From Lachnospiraceae bacterium (GTDB taxonomy: Bacteria > Bacillota > Clostridia > Lachnospirales > Lachnospiraceae), in NCBI GenBank assembly GCA_022793195.1, contig JAAWCJ010000006.1, positions 107,908 through 171,907 of the forward strand: a stretch of 64,000 nucleotides of DNA, written 5' to 3'. The position numbers and the translations under genes are program-made. The notes beneath the pieces are model-generated. The model searched no databases. It was not told the origin of the DNA and saw only the letters and a list, made by a program, of their open reading frames with translations. Positions 50,361-59,494 of the stretch are shown piece by piece; the stretch's first letter is position 1, and each line of letters begins with the position of its first letter.

Positions 50361-51829
50361 ATGATAATACAAATCATTCCGCCATTGGAGTCATTGATGA
50401 TCTTCTGAAGAGTATCCTGAAGCTTCATCTGGCAGGAATCTGTCATCTGCGCCACTTTCGCCTGGATACCGTCGGTGACGATCTGTTCAATGGATTTTCC
50501 GAAAATGCTGGTGTTCCATACGCCGTCTTCATTTTCACGGCTGTTTTCCCTGATATAAGTAATCAAGTCCTCAGCCTGCTTTTCGTCCCCGACGATGGGC
50601 GCCAGTTCCGTCTCAATGGAGGCCCGGATCAGGTTGATGGAAGGAGCCTGTGCATGGATTTTTACGCCGAATTTGTTTCCATGTTTAATGACTTCCGGAT
50701 CATCCAGAAGAATTTCACTGCGCTCCGGCATGATGACACCATAGCCTTTCTGTCTTGCCGCTTCCATGGCATTTTTCAGCTTTCCATATTCTCCTCTCGT
50801 CTTTGCAAACTGTTTCAGGATGCCCATAAGCTGATATTCACCGGCGATTTCCATTCCTGTATAATCACTTAAAATCTGATAGTAGACATTATCATCCACC
50901 ACCACATCCATGGACACGCTTCCATCGGAATAATCGGCGTTTCTCAGCCGGACCCGTCTGATTGGAGAATCCTCCTCCTGGCCGTATTCCTGGATTAAAT
51001 CTTTCATATGAATAATATTTCCCATTAGCTCTTTTACAATATTTACAATTTTTTCCTTGAGCCAGTGGGTTGCTGGCAGGATTTCCGCCCATTTAGGCAT
51101 AAAGAAATCCAGTTCTGTCACAGGGAATTCATTGAGTACTTCTCCTAAAATCTTTGTAATATCATCTTTCTTTAGCTGTTCGCAGTTTACCGGAAGTACC
51201 TGTACCTCATACTCTGCCCCCAGCTGTTTTGCCAACTCCTTTGCTTCATCGGAATATGGACGGTTGGTGTTCAGAAGCATCAAAAACGGTTTTCCGATTC
51301 TTTTAAGCTCATCAATGGTCTGTTTTTCTGCGTCTATGTATCCGGGCCTGGGGATTTCCCCAAAAGAACCATCCGTTGTCACCACAATCCCAATGGTGGA
51401 ATGTTCTTTAATTACCTTTTCCGTTCCGATGGCAGCCGCCTGTGTAAAAGGGATTTCGTAATCAAACCAGGGGGTTTTTACCAGCCGTTCCTCATCATTT
51501 TCAATATGGCCGCCTGCTCCGTCCACCATATATCCAACACAGTCAATGAGCCTCACCTTCACCTGGGCATCCCCCACCTGGATTTGAGCCGCCTCTTTCG
51601 GAATAAATTTAGGCTCTGTCGTCATAATGGTCTTTCCGGCAGCCGACTGGGGAAGTTCATCCTGGGCCCGGCTCCTCTCATTGGCATCCTCCATTCCCGG
51701 AAGCACCAGGAGATCCATAAAGCGTTTGATAAACGTGGATTTCCCCGTACGGACGGGCCCCACTACACCAATGTAAATTTCCCCTCCTGTCCGTGCTTCA
51801 ATATCCTTGTATACATGAAAACTGTCCAT
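50357..51829 (-). CDS. spoIVA: Stage IV sporulation protein A
   Basis: SpoIVA is the ATPase that polymerises on the forespore to found the spore coat. The 490-residue protein has Walker A GPVRTGKS (about 24-31), a central TRAFAC GTPase-like domain with conserved DCVGYMVDGAGGH and ending GGMICIII. A sigma-E-type promoter at 51858-51887 fits mother-cell expression. Confidence 0.97.
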   Translation of the reverse strand: MDSFHVYKDIEARTGGEIYIGVVGPVRTGKSTFIKRFMDLLVLPGMEDANERSRAQDELPQSAAGKTIMTTEPKFIPKEAAQIQVGDAQVKVRLIDCVGYMVDGAGGHIENDEERLVKTPWFDYEIPFTQAAAIGTEKVIKEHSTIGIVVTTDGSFGEIPRPGYIDAEKQTIDELKRIGKPFLMLLNTNRPYSDEAKELAKQLGAEYEVQVLPVNCEQLKKDDITKILGEVLNEFPVTELDFFMPKWAEILPATHWLKEKIVNIVKELMGNIIHMKDLIQEYGQEEDSPIRRVRLRNADYSDGSVSMDVVVDDNVYYQILSDYTGMEIAGEYQLMGILKQFAKTRGEYGKLKNAMEAARQKGYGVIMPERSEILLDDPEVIKHGNKFGVKIHAQAPSINLIRASIETELAPIVGDEKQAEDLITYIRENSRENEDGVWNTSIFGKSIEQIVTDGIQAKVAQMTDSCQMKLQDTLQKIINDSNGGMICIII

Positions 51830-51857
51830 AAAAAATCCCTCCTGTATATGCTGATTA

Positions 51858-51887
51858 AGTATATGCAGAAGGGATTTCCCATTATGC
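51858..51887 (-). promoter_or_regulatory. Predicted sigma-E promoter of spoIVA
   Basis: GCATAAT (51881-51887) and CATATACT (51858-51865) are 15 bases apart on the minus strand, close to the sigma-E -35/-10 consensus; start point near 51850. No sigma-A promoter is seen here. Confidence 0.6.
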
Positions 51888-51912
51888 TGTTTTCTTTGGA
51901 AAAGCGGGGTTT

Positions 51913-53019
51913 TTAGGAGATTTCCACCCGGTTTGCCCGTTCCGTGCGGACGACACAGACCCAGGTACGTCCCGGGTTCAGTTTGATCTCATTACCCTCG
52001 GAATCATAATAATGGGTAACACCCCAGTCTCCGTCCCTTTTCCAGGTGACAGGAATCACCTTCCCATCAGTGATATACTGTCCTACGCCTCCGCCCCACA
52101 TAATAATATTCAGGTAATCCGTGCCATAATAATGCTCATAATCACACACCTGGATAATAATATTTTTGTATGCAAGCTGTACGTCGTCGTTCCCCACATC
52201 TACGTGAGGTTCCTCAAACTGGTAACGGTAGTAAAGGCCGTCCTGGGCATTGTACTCAAACCAGGGCTTATTGGAAACATAACCTACGGAAACCTTGTTT
52301 GCCGGCGTAGCCCCCGGCATGTACGGGGATTCCCCGTCCTCCACAAACTGATAAAACCCATTGTAGCTCTCAGGATATTCGGTGGAATAGCCCAGCTTTT
52401 CAATGGCATATTTCATTTCTTCCCCGTTGGTAAAATGGTGATGGGGGGCTTCCCGGCCGTCCATGCTGTGATAAGCCCACTCGCTGGCTCCCGTCACGCC
52501 ATTGACACAGTCACATTCTTCCAGGGCGGGTTTTGCGTATTCACACTGGCCGTAATGGAAGAAAATAGCCTCAAATCCTTTCTGGATAAAGGCGTGATAA
52601 GTCCTGGCGCTTCGGATGGAACCGATCTCTTTTATATCATCATATTGTTCAAAAAATGCGACAAAGCGGACAGCGCTTGCCTCCCCCGGAGTCTCGTAAA
52701 CCAAGTCCGCCTCGCTTAACCCGTAAGTGGGCTGTGCTGCCTTGACATTGCTGATAACCACAGCCGCAGGGCGCCTTCGCCCGAATTCTTCCGGCACCCA
52801 CTCTCCTGTCAGATAGCTGCGCACCATCCCTTCCGGTACTGCCTCTGTCTCCGGTTCCGTCTCTGTCTCTGCCGGGGCAAGAGTCGCCGGTTCAGGGGCC
52901 TTTGTCTGCGTCTCTGCCTCCGTCGTCTCCTCCGCCTTTTTTCCACAGCCTGCCATAAGAGCCAATATTAACATCAGGGAAAGACCTGATTTCAGTGACC
53001 TTATCCACTGCTTTTTCAT
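51913..53019 (-). CDS. DUF3048 domain lipoprotein (YerB-like)
   Basis: The 368-residue protein has a lipoprotein signal with lipobox LMAGC (cysteine about 22), a Thr/Glu-rich linker (about 27-60) and the DUF3048 domain and its C-terminal part (PAAVVISNVKAAQPTYGLSEADLVYE, GSIRSARTYHAFI). DUF3048/YerB proteins are membrane-linked with no defined function. ATG 53019 lies after GGGAGG. Confidence 0.9.
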   Translation of the reverse strand: MKKQWIRSLKSGLSLMLILALMAGCGKKAEETTEAETQTKAPEPATLAPAETETEPETEAVPEGMVRSYLTGEWVPEEFGRRRPAAVVISNVKAAQPTYGLSEADLVYETPGEASAVRFVAFFEQYDDIKEIGSIRSARTYHAFIQKGFEAIFFHYGQCEYAKPALEECDCVNGVTGASEWAYHSMDGREAPHHHFTNGEEMKYAIEKLGYSTEYPESYNGFYQFVEDGESPYMPGATPANKVSVGYVSNKPWFEYNAQDGLYYRYQFEEPHVDVGNDDVQLAYKNIIIQVCDYEHYYGTDYLNIIMWGGGVGQYITDGKVIPVTWKRDGDWGVTHYYDSEGNEIKLNPGRTWVCVVRTERANRVEIS

Positions 53020-53053
53020 AAAACTGCCGCCTCCCTCTTTCGTCTTTCTATAT

Positions 53054-53082
53054 ATTGTACCACAGATGGGGGTATTCCGCAA
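53054..53082 (-). promoter_or_regulatory. Predicted promoter for the DUF3048 lipoprotein gene
   Basis: TTGCGG (53077-53082) and TACAAT (53054-53059) are 17 bases apart on the minus strand. Confidence 0.55.
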
Positions 53083-53091
53083 TGAAATCCC

Positions 53092-53405
53092 GTCCTTGAG
53101 TTTCTGTATTTCACATTTTAACGGGGGCTGTTGCAAAATATAAAATATCCTGATATTTATATGTGCCCGGCTCCTTCCTGTTTTCGCTTTCGTCCACGTT
53201 GATTTTTAGGTTTTGTTTCGCCGCCTATTGCCGCCAGCCGCCGCTTCCATAGAAGCCCGTCAGCGGGACTGGCGCCGCTAGCCTCACAAAACCTGCAAAA
53301 TCTGCCTATCGGACAAACACGAAGACAGGAAGGAGCCGGGCACATACAAATTCTGATATTTTGCAACAGCCCCTGTTCAAATATAAAATATGGAAACTCA
53401 AGGAC
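53092..53405. repeat. 314-bp foldback (MITE-like) inverted-repeat element
   Basis: Arms of roughly 100 bp (53092-53192 and about 53311-53405) are close inverted copies: GTCCTTGAGTTTC at the outer ends, then GGGGCTGTTGCAAAATAT (53124-53141 against 53355-53372) and TGTGCCCGGCTCCTTCCTGT further in. Pairing continues to near the centre, so the element can fold into one long hairpin. It carries no real gene (a 69-codon frame inside is an artefact). The GGGGCTGTTGCAAA end resembles, but does not equal, IS6-type ends. The rest of the 53020-53531 gap holds the two promoters. Confidence 0.75.
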
Positions 53406-53414
53406 AATTTTCGC

Positions 53415-53443
53415 TTGCGCCTTTTCTCATTTTGTGCTATAGT
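53415..53443 (+). promoter_or_regulatory. Predicted promoter for the PTS EIIC gene
   Basis: TTGCGC (53415-53420) and TATAGT (53438-53443) are 17 bases apart, with an extended TGC before the -10; start point near 53450. Confidence 0.6.
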
Positions 53444-53450
53444 TGGGGAC

Positions 53451-53472
53451 GTCAGCTGACAAGACAGCTGAC
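53451..53472. promoter_or_regulatory. Operator-like palindrome at the PTS gene start point
   Basis: GTCAGCTG (53451-53458) and CAGCTGAC (53465-53472) form a perfect inverted repeat with a 6-base spacer. It covers the predicted start point, the usual place for a repressor site. The regulator is not in the window. Confidence 0.6.
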
Positions 53473-53531
53473 GCGAAATATATTTACATAAGTGCATATT
53501 CGTATGTATATGCAGAAAGGCGGTAATTCAC

Positions 53532-54587
53532 ATGAAAAAATGGCTGAACCGGCTGTTTATCGACGGCCTCAGCGGTATGGCCACAGGTCTGTTTTCCACA
53601 CTGATTGTGGGGACAATTATCCAGCAGATTGGAACCTTAATAGGTGGAACAGTCGGAGACTATCTGTTTTTATTTGGAAAGGTAGCGGCAGCCCTGACAG
53701 GCGCAGGCATTGGCTGCGGTGTTGCCTGTAAGTTTAAAGAAAGCCCCCTGGTGGTGCTTTCCGCTGCCACCACCGGTATGGTGGGCGCCTTTGCAGGAAA
53801 AATCATTGCCGGGCAAGTGCTGGTGGAGGGCGCCATCGTCCTGTCTGGCCCCGGTGAACCTCTGGGCGCATTTATTGCCGCTTATGTCGGCATCGAACTG
53901 GGGCATCTGATCTCCGGAAAAACAAAACTGGATATCGTACTTACCCCTATTGTCTGTATCCTCTCCGGTTCCGTCATCGGCCTGATTTTCAGTCCACCCA
54001 TCTCCGCTTTTATGACTTCTCTGGGGACTCTCATCAACTGGGGGACGGAGCAGCAGCCTTTCCTGATGGGGATTATCGTGTCAGTGCTCATGGGCATGAT
54101 TCTGACTCTTCCCATAAGTTCCGCTGCCCTCGGTGTTTCCTTAAGCTTGTCCGGGCTTTCTGCAGGAGCCGCCACCGTAGGATGCTGTGCCAACATGGTG
54201 GGCTTTGCAGTGGCCAGCTATAGGGAAAATAAAATGGGAGGCCTTTTAGCTCAGGGAATCGGAACCAGTATGCTACAGGTGCCCAATATTGTCCGAAAGC
54301 CTGTGATCTGGCTCCCCGCCATCATTACCAGCGCCATTTTAGGGCCCATATCCACACTGGTTTTCCATATGAGCAACAATCCCGTAGGCTCCGGCATGGG
54401 AACCGCCGGACTGGTGGGACAGATCATGACTTTCCAGACCATGGCCGCCGCTGAAGGCGCCGCCATAGTCCTCCTTAAAATCGTGCTGCTCCATTTCCTT
54501 CTGCCGGGCGCTTTAGCCTTCGCAATCGCCTGGTTTATGCGGAAAAAAGGATGGATTAAGGACGGCGACATGAAACTGGACGTATAA
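53532..54587 (+). CDS. PTS sugar transporter subunit IIC (EIIC_2 type)
   Basis: The 351-residue protein has about 9-10 membrane segments and belongs to the PTS_EIIC_2 family, with many Gly/Ser-rich loops (ALTGAGIGCGVA, GLSAGAATVGCCANM, NNPVGSGMGTAGL). No EIIA, EIIB, HPr or sugar kinase gene accompanies it, so it is either fed by distant components or is a non-PTS transporter that keeps the fold. AAAGGCGG precedes the ATG. Confidence 0.85.
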   Translation: MKKWLNRLFIDGLSGMATGLFSTLIVGTIIQQIGTLIGGTVGDYLFLFGKVAAALTGAGIGCGVACKFKESPLVVLSAATTGMVGAFAGKIIAGQVLVEGAIVLSGPGEPLGAFIAAYVGIELGHLISGKTKLDIVLTPIVCILSGSVIGLIFSPPISAFMTSLGTLINWGTEQQPFLMGIIVSVLMGMILTLPISSAALGVSLSLSGLSAGAATVGCCANMVGFAVASYRENKMGGLLAQGIGTSMLQVPNIVRKPVIWLPAIITSAILGPISTLVFHMSNNPVGSGMGTAGLVGQIMTFQTMAAAEGAAIVLLKIVLLHFLLPGALAFAIAWFMRKKGWIKDGDMKLDV

Positions 54588-54593
54588 ATATAC

Positions 54594-54666
54594 ACGGAGC
54601 TTTTGGTTAGGCTTCTGCCAAACTGTACCATGGTACAATTTGGTAGGGACTGATTAAAAGCTCCGT
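54594..54666. terminator. Large convergent hairpin between PTS and glycosidase genes
   Basis: ACGGAGCTTTT (54594-54604) pairs with AAAAGCTCCGT (54656-54666); inside is a second stem (CTGCCAAA...TTTGGTAG, 54615-54646) around the perfect 14-bp palindrome TGTACCATGGTACA (54624-54637). Neither side has a clear T-run, so it may be a bidirectional terminator of an unusual form or a binding site. Confidence 0.5.
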
Positions 54667-57159
54667 TTATATTTCTTTGTTCATATAAAGGTATGTCATC
54701 AGCCGCTCAGTCTGTGCCTCGATGTCCTCCGGCCGTACCCCGAAATACCGGATAATATCTTTTGATATTTTAATTGGCTCTTCTCTGTCTTCTGTGGTGG
54801 AATAGGAAATGCCAACTTTTTGGCGGATGTCTTCCAGTTCCACAGTCACGTCCCCCACTTGTCTTCCCTGTTCCATGATTGGAAACCGATATACGGAGAA
54901 AATCATGGGAATCATTTCATCAGGAACTTCTTCCGCTTCTTTGAACCGCCGTTCCAGGGCAGCCGTATAGGCTTGTATCGCTTTTTTATCCTCTGGACGG
55001 AACTTTTTTCGGGAAGAAACCGGACATTCCGGTTCAGGGGTTTTCAGCAAATCCTGCCTTTCCTGAAGTACCAGATTACTTTTCATGGCTCGGTAAAAGA
55101 AACCGAAGTCTTCCGACGTCTCTGAAACCGGTTCTGCCCCATAAGTCTCTTTCAGGTACTCTTTCAGCTCTTCTATGGTATGCCCGTTGGGGATAATCTC
55201 TTCTGCGCTGTGTTTCCGTTTCCAGGACACCTGCTTTTTTCGGAAGCTTCCTTTTTTACCCGCCAGAAAAACAGACGTGGGACCGTCGGCCCCGCCAATG
55301 ACCGCAGTAGCTCCTTTTGGTTTTGACAATATGGGCCCCTTTCGGATTTCCTTTTGGTTCACCGTTTCCTTTAACTGCCCATTCCAGGCTTTCACCTGCT
55401 CTGCCGATATTTTGAGGATCTCCCTGTCGTATGTCAAAAGCCCGTTGACTTCTTCCTCCACATCGGAAAGCTGGGTATAGACCGCCGCAGAAAGCCCCTG
55501 GCCGATTCTGCCTTGCACTGCCTTTTTTATAAGTTTCCCCACCGCCAAAGAAAACGCATTTGCTGTCAAAAACCGCCTGTACCCATATGACTTTTTGGCA
55601 TGGCGGTGTCCCTCCACCGGCAGACAGTATCCGCCATATTCCGTAAGGGCTGCCGCCCTTATACCTTTCCGAAAAGTATAAGGAAAGAAATAAGAATGAA
55701 TACTCTCAATATCGCCGCCTCCCTGGTCAAACCAGCCGCTGGCCTGGTCGATGAGCCTTGTCCCGTCAAGGCTCCTGAGATATTCCGTCACTGCTGTCCC
55801 GTCAAACTGTCCCCACCCTTCATTGAAAGGAACCCAGCAGACAATACTGGGATGATTGTAAAGAGTTTTTACCATATCCCGCAGTTCCCTCAAAAACTGC
55901 CGCCGCCCTTCTTTTTCCCGCCTGGATAAAAGCCTTCGGTGACTGTCTTTCACGGGAATATGAAGACAGCTGGCGGCTGTTGCCAGATATGTGACAAACC
56001 AGGAGCGATAAGTGCTGCCTCCGTTCACCATATCCTGCCATACCAACATTCCAAGCCGGTCGCAGTGGTAATACCATCTCTCTGCCTCCACCTTCACATG
56101 TTTCCGAAGTAGATTAAAACCCATGGATTTCGCAGTCTCAATATCAAAAACCAGGGCCTCATCACAGGGCGCCGTATAAAGCCCGTCGGGCCAGTATCCC
56201 TGGTCTAAAAGGCCGGTCTGGAAATATGGCCGATTATTCAGATACAGCCTGGAAATCCCCGAACCGTCCTTTTCCACCCGGCACTTGCGCATGGCAAAAT
56301 AAGAGAGGACCGTATCCTCTTTTCCCTCAATCAACAGCCCGTAAAGCTTCGGCGACTCCGGGGACCAGCTTTGGAACCCCTCCATGGGAATCTCACATTC
56401 CCTCCCTGTATCTGCCGCCATGGAAAATCGTCCCGTCCCGGGAACTTTTCCCGTTTCCAGGAAACATTGTAACATATCATCCGTAAAATCCTCGAAGACA
56501 GTGAGGACTGCTTTTTCCCGTGTGTTTGCCGACAGGCGAAGCTTTACCAGGCTTTTATCGTAATCCGGCCGTATCCGCACATCGAGGAAAAAATGCTCCG
56601 GCACGGACTCCAGCCAGACCGTCTGCCAGATACCGCTCTGGGCCGTATAGAACATCCCTCCCGACTTTAATTTCTGCTTTCCCCTGCTGTGCCATCCCGT
56701 ATCGCTGATGTCCCTTACCTGTACAAGGAGCTGCTGCTCCCCATCTGTACAAAATTCCGTAATGTCCATGGTAAACGGCAGGTAACCTCCTATATGGCTT
56801 CCCACCTTTACACCGTTCAAATAAACGGTACAGGTCTGGTCAACAGCGCCAAAATGAAGAAACAGCCTCCGGCCGCCGGATACTTCCTCCCTCTCCAGAA
56901 AAAAGCTTGTCCTGTACCAGAGCAATTCCTCCGGGAGAAGCTGGCGACTCACACCGGAGAGCGGCGCCTCCGGGGAAAAGGGGACGAGAATCTGTCCCTC
57001 AAACCGGGACGGAACCTGCTCCTCCTTTGTAAACGCGTATTCCCACAGGCCATTTAAATTCTTCCAGCCACGCCTCGCGAAAGCCGGGCGGGGATACTCC
57101 CTCCAGACATTGTCCGGCGTCACCTGGCTGCTCCATCTAGTAGTTTTCAAATCTGACAT
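54667..57159 (-). CDS. Glycoside hydrolase family 2 enzyme with GGADGPT-bearing C-terminal extension
   Basis: The first 590 residues follow the GH2 plan: sugar-binding domain (about 15-185), beta-sandwich (about 190-300) and TIM barrel with the acid/base Glu in PFNEGWG (E447) and probable nucleophile in LTEYGG (E507). No signal peptide is seen, so it is likely cytoplasmic. Residues 600-830 are not GH2. They contain GATAVIGGADGPTSVFL (616-632), a motif otherwise known from sodium-pumping decarboxylase beta subunits, then a basic linker and a 120-residue charged domain (about 715-830). Specificity (beta-galactosidase, glucuronidase or other) cannot be told. It follows cls after 27 bases. Confidence 0.85.
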   Translation of the reverse strand: MSDLKTTRWSSQVTPDNVWREYPRPAFARRGWKNLNGLWEYAFTKEEQVPSRFEGQILVPFSPEAPLSGVSRQLLPEELLWYRTSFFLEREEVSGGRRLFLHFGAVDQTCTVYLNGVKVGSHIGGYLPFTMDITEFCTDGEQQLLVQVRDISDTGWHSRGKQKLKSGGMFYTAQSGIWQTVWLESVPEHFFLDVRIRPDYDKSLVKLRLSANTREKAVLTVFEDFTDDMLQCFLETGKVPGTGRFSMAADTGRECEIPMEGFQSWSPESPKLYGLLIEGKEDTVLSYFAMRKCRVEKDGSGISRLYLNNRPYFQTGLLDQGYWPDGLYTAPCDEALVFDIETAKSMGFNLLRKHVKVEAERWYYHCDRLGMLVWQDMVNGGSTYRSWFVTYLATAASCLHIPVKDSHRRLLSRREKEGRRQFLRELRDMVKTLYNHPSIVCWVPFNEGWGQFDGTAVTEYLRSLDGTRLIDQASGWFDQGGGDIESIHSYFFPYTFRKGIRAAALTEYGGYCLPVEGHRHAKKSYGYRRFLTANAFSLAVGKLIKKAVQGRIGQGLSAAVYTQLSDVEEEVNGLLTYDREILKISAEQVKAWNGQLKETVNQKEIRKGPILSKPKGATAVIGGADGPTSVFLAGKKGSFRKKQVSWKRKHSAEEIIPNGHTIEELKEYLKETYGAEPVSETSEDFGFFYRAMKSNLVLQERQDLLKTPEPECPVSSRKKFRPEDKKAIQAYTAALERRFKEAEEVPDEMIPMIFSVYRFPIMEQGRQVGDVTVELEDIRQKVGISYSTTEDREEPIKISKDIIRYFGVRPEDIEAQTERLMTYLYMNKEI

Positions 57160-57186
57160 ATTCTCCTCTTTTCCAAATGGGATTTA

Positions 57187-58716
57187 TTAAAATAATGGTG
57201 CCAGGATTCGCAGCACGGAATCCAGAAGTCCGCCAAATAGCCCCGTCCTGCAGTTTTTTAGTGATATGGGGCGGCTCTGCCCGATGGTCTGAATGGCGTC
57301 CAGTTTTAAATCTGCCACCGCATCAGCCCGGTACAAAAAAGTACCACATTCAAAATGCAGGTACAGGCTGCGGTAATCCATATTGATGGTGCCCACCACG
57401 GCAAATTCATCGTCACAGACATAACTTTTCGCGTGGATAAAGCCAGGCGTATATTCGTAGATTTTTACCCCCGCTTTCAAAAGGGGCGCATAATTAGACC
57501 TGGTCAGCCGGAACACCAGAGGCTTGTCAGGAATCCCCGGCGTCACAATCCGCACATCGACGCCCCTCTTCGCAGCCAGGGAAAGCGCCAGTTTCATTTC
57601 GTCATCCACAATCAGATACGGTGTAAAAATATAACAATAATTCCTTGCCTGGTTTAAAATTTCGATGTAGACATTTTCCGCCACTGTTTCATTGTCTAAA
57701 GGGGTGTCCCCAAAAGGCTGGACATACCCTCTTCCAAAAAACGGTTCCGGGTGGTGGATTCGCGGTTTAAACTGCTCCATGCTTCCGTCTTCTTTTCTGT
57801 AGGAATTCCACATTTCCAGAAACATTAATGTGAAATTCCATACCCCCTCCCCCTCCAGGCGGATGCCAGAATCCTTCCAGTGGCCAAACCGCTTTTTTAC
57901 ATTGATATATTCATCTGCCAGATTTACGCCTCCCGTATAAGCGGTATGGCCGTCGATTACGGTAATTTTCCGGTGGTCCCGGTGATTCATCACCATGGCA
58001 AAAAAAGGAATCACAGGGTTAAAAGCCATACAACGGATTCCTTTTCTTTCCAAACGTTTGTCATATCCTTTGGGAAGCAGCGTGACACATCCCATGTCAT
58101 CATAAATCAGGCGGACATCCACACCCTGTGACACCTTCCGTTCCAGGATTTCCAGTATCCGGTCCCACATGCAGCCTTCCTCTATGATGAAATATTCCAT
58201 AAAAATATAATATTCCGCCCGCTCCAAGTCTTCGAGCATGTCCTGAAACATAAGCTCCCCCAAAGGATAATAGCGGGTATCCGTATCCTTATGAAGGCTG
58301 TAATCACTGGCGTTTTTTAAATAAGCGCTGACGCCGGCCGCCCGTTCATCGAGAGAGCGCAGTTCTTCGATTGCTCTTCCTGCTCCGCGAAATTCCTTTG
58401 CCATCTTTCGGTGGGTATTCTGCAGCCGCCGCTTCATATTTTTGGAGGGATTTTTATTTCCAAAAAAGATATAGAGGAGACCTCCAAACAACGGAAGGCA
58501 GAGAATCAAAATAATCCAGGCAATTTTGTAAGCGGAATTTTCCTCTTTCCCGATCAGGAAAAGGGTAATAAAAACACTTAAGACTGTAAATCCGGCATTA
58601 ATCCACACGGAATAGCTGACCAGTTTTAAAAGAAAGACCACCATCCATACTGCCTGAATGATTAACAGCAAACCGGTAAACAAAATCCGATTGGTAATCA
58701 GTTTTTTATACTTCAT
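57187..58716 (-). CDS. cls: Cardiolipin synthase
   Basis: The 509-residue protein has two N-terminal membrane segments (about 8-28 and 33-53), a PLDNc domain, and the two HKD motifs HRKITVID (about residue 248) and HAKSYVCDD (about 428). It joins two phosphatidylglycerol molecules to cardiolipin. It lies 22 bases after deoD with AGAGGA upstream and is probably cotranscribed with deoD and the GH2 gene. Confidence 0.94.
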   Translation of the reverse strand: MKYKKLITNRILFTGLLLIIQAVWMVVFLLKLVSYSVWINAGFTVLSVFITLFLIGKEENSAYKIAWIILILCLPLFGGLLYIFFGNKNPSKNMKRRLQNTHRKMAKEFRGAGRAIEELRSLDERAAGVSAYLKNASDYSLHKDTDTRYYPLGELMFQDMLEDLERAEYYIFMEYFIIEEGCMWDRILEILERKVSQGVDVRLIYDDMGCVTLLPKGYDKRLERKGIRCMAFNPVIPFFAMVMNHRDHRKITVIDGHTAYTGGVNLADEYINVKKRFGHWKDSGIRLEGEGVWNFTLMFLEMWNSYRKEDGSMEQFKPRIHHPEPFFGRGYVQPFGDTPLDNETVAENVYIEILNQARNYCYIFTPYLIVDDEMKLALSLAAKRGVDVRIVTPGIPDKPLVFRLTRSNYAPLLKAGVKIYEYTPGFIHAKSYVCDDEFAVVGTINMDYRSLYLHFECGTFLYRADAVADLKLDAIQTIGQSRPISLKNCRTGLFGGLLDSVLRILAPLF

Positions 58717-58738
58717 AGATTCCTCTTTTGGAACAAAT

Positions 58739-59452
58739 TCATTCGGTAAAAGCTGCCGCTGTCTCCAGGGCCACCTGCATCATGTTGGTAAAACCAGTCT
58801 GGCGCTCTTTGGCAGAAAGCCCTTCTCCCGTCACGATAGAATCAGATACCGTAAAAATCCCAAGGGCGCGGACGCCGGCCCTGTTTGCATTGCAATAAAG
58901 GGCATAGCTTTCCATTTCCACCGACAAAATCCCCATCTTCGCCCATTCTTTCCATTCCGGTGTTTCCGTATAAAACAGATCTGAAGTCAAAACATTTCCC
59001 GCCTGGCAGGGATACCCATGGGAAGCAGCGGCCCTCATCGCTTTTTCCAAAAGTTCATAAGAGGCTGTAGCCGAATAAACTCCCGGCAGTCCATATTGAT
59101 GGGCAAAGTTCCCATCCGTGCTGGCGCCCATGGCCATAACCAGATTGCCCACAGGCAGGCTTTCCTGGATACTTCCACAGGAACCTACACGAATCAGATT
59201 TTTCACACCATAAAAATGGATCAATTCATAAGAATAAATTCCGATGGAAGGACACCCCATCCCTGTTCCCATGACTGATATCTGTTTTCCATCATACGTT
59301 CCGGTGAATCCAAACATATTCCTTACGGAATTAAATTTTGTTACGTTCTCAAGAAAATTTTCTGCAATAAACTGGGCTCTTAAAGGGTCCCCCGGCAGCA
59401 AAATGCTTTCCGCAATCTGTCCTGTTTCTGCCTGATTATGTGGAGTTGCCAT
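58739..59452 (-). CDS. deoD: DeoD-type purine-nucleoside phosphorylase
   Basis: The 237-residue hexameric-type phosphorylase has LPGDPLRAQFIAE (about 19-31), the phosphate-binding VGSCGSI (about 91-97) and the base-contacting Met-Glu EMESYALY and SDSIVTGE. It splits purine (deoxy)nucleosides for salvage. It heads the deoD-cls-GH2 gene group. The upstream region shared with the DMT gene has palindromes. Confidence 0.96.
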   Translation of the reverse strand: MATPHNQAETGQIAESILLPGDPLRAQFIAENFLENVTKFNSVRNMFGFTGTYDGKQISVMGTGMGCPSIGIYSYELIHFYGVKNLIRVGSCGSIQESLPVGNLVMAMGASTDGNFAHQYGLPGVYSATASYELLEKAMRAAASHGYPCQAGNVLTSDLFYTETPEWKEWAKMGILSVEMESYALYCNANRAGVRALGIFTVSDSIVTGEGLSAKERQTGFTNMMQVALETAAAFTE

Positions 59453-59494
59453 ATGATTTCCTCCTGTTCTTTTTGGATAAAATATACACTTCTA

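Noticed and set aside
53157..53366. A 69-codon frame inside the 53-kb foldback.
   Set aside because: It follows the palindrome, has no ribosome site and reads as the two arms; not a gene.
53092..53405. IS6-family element, because of the GGGGCTGTTGCAAA end.
   Set aside because: There is no transposase frame and the rest of the end differs; similarity of about a dozen bases is not enough.
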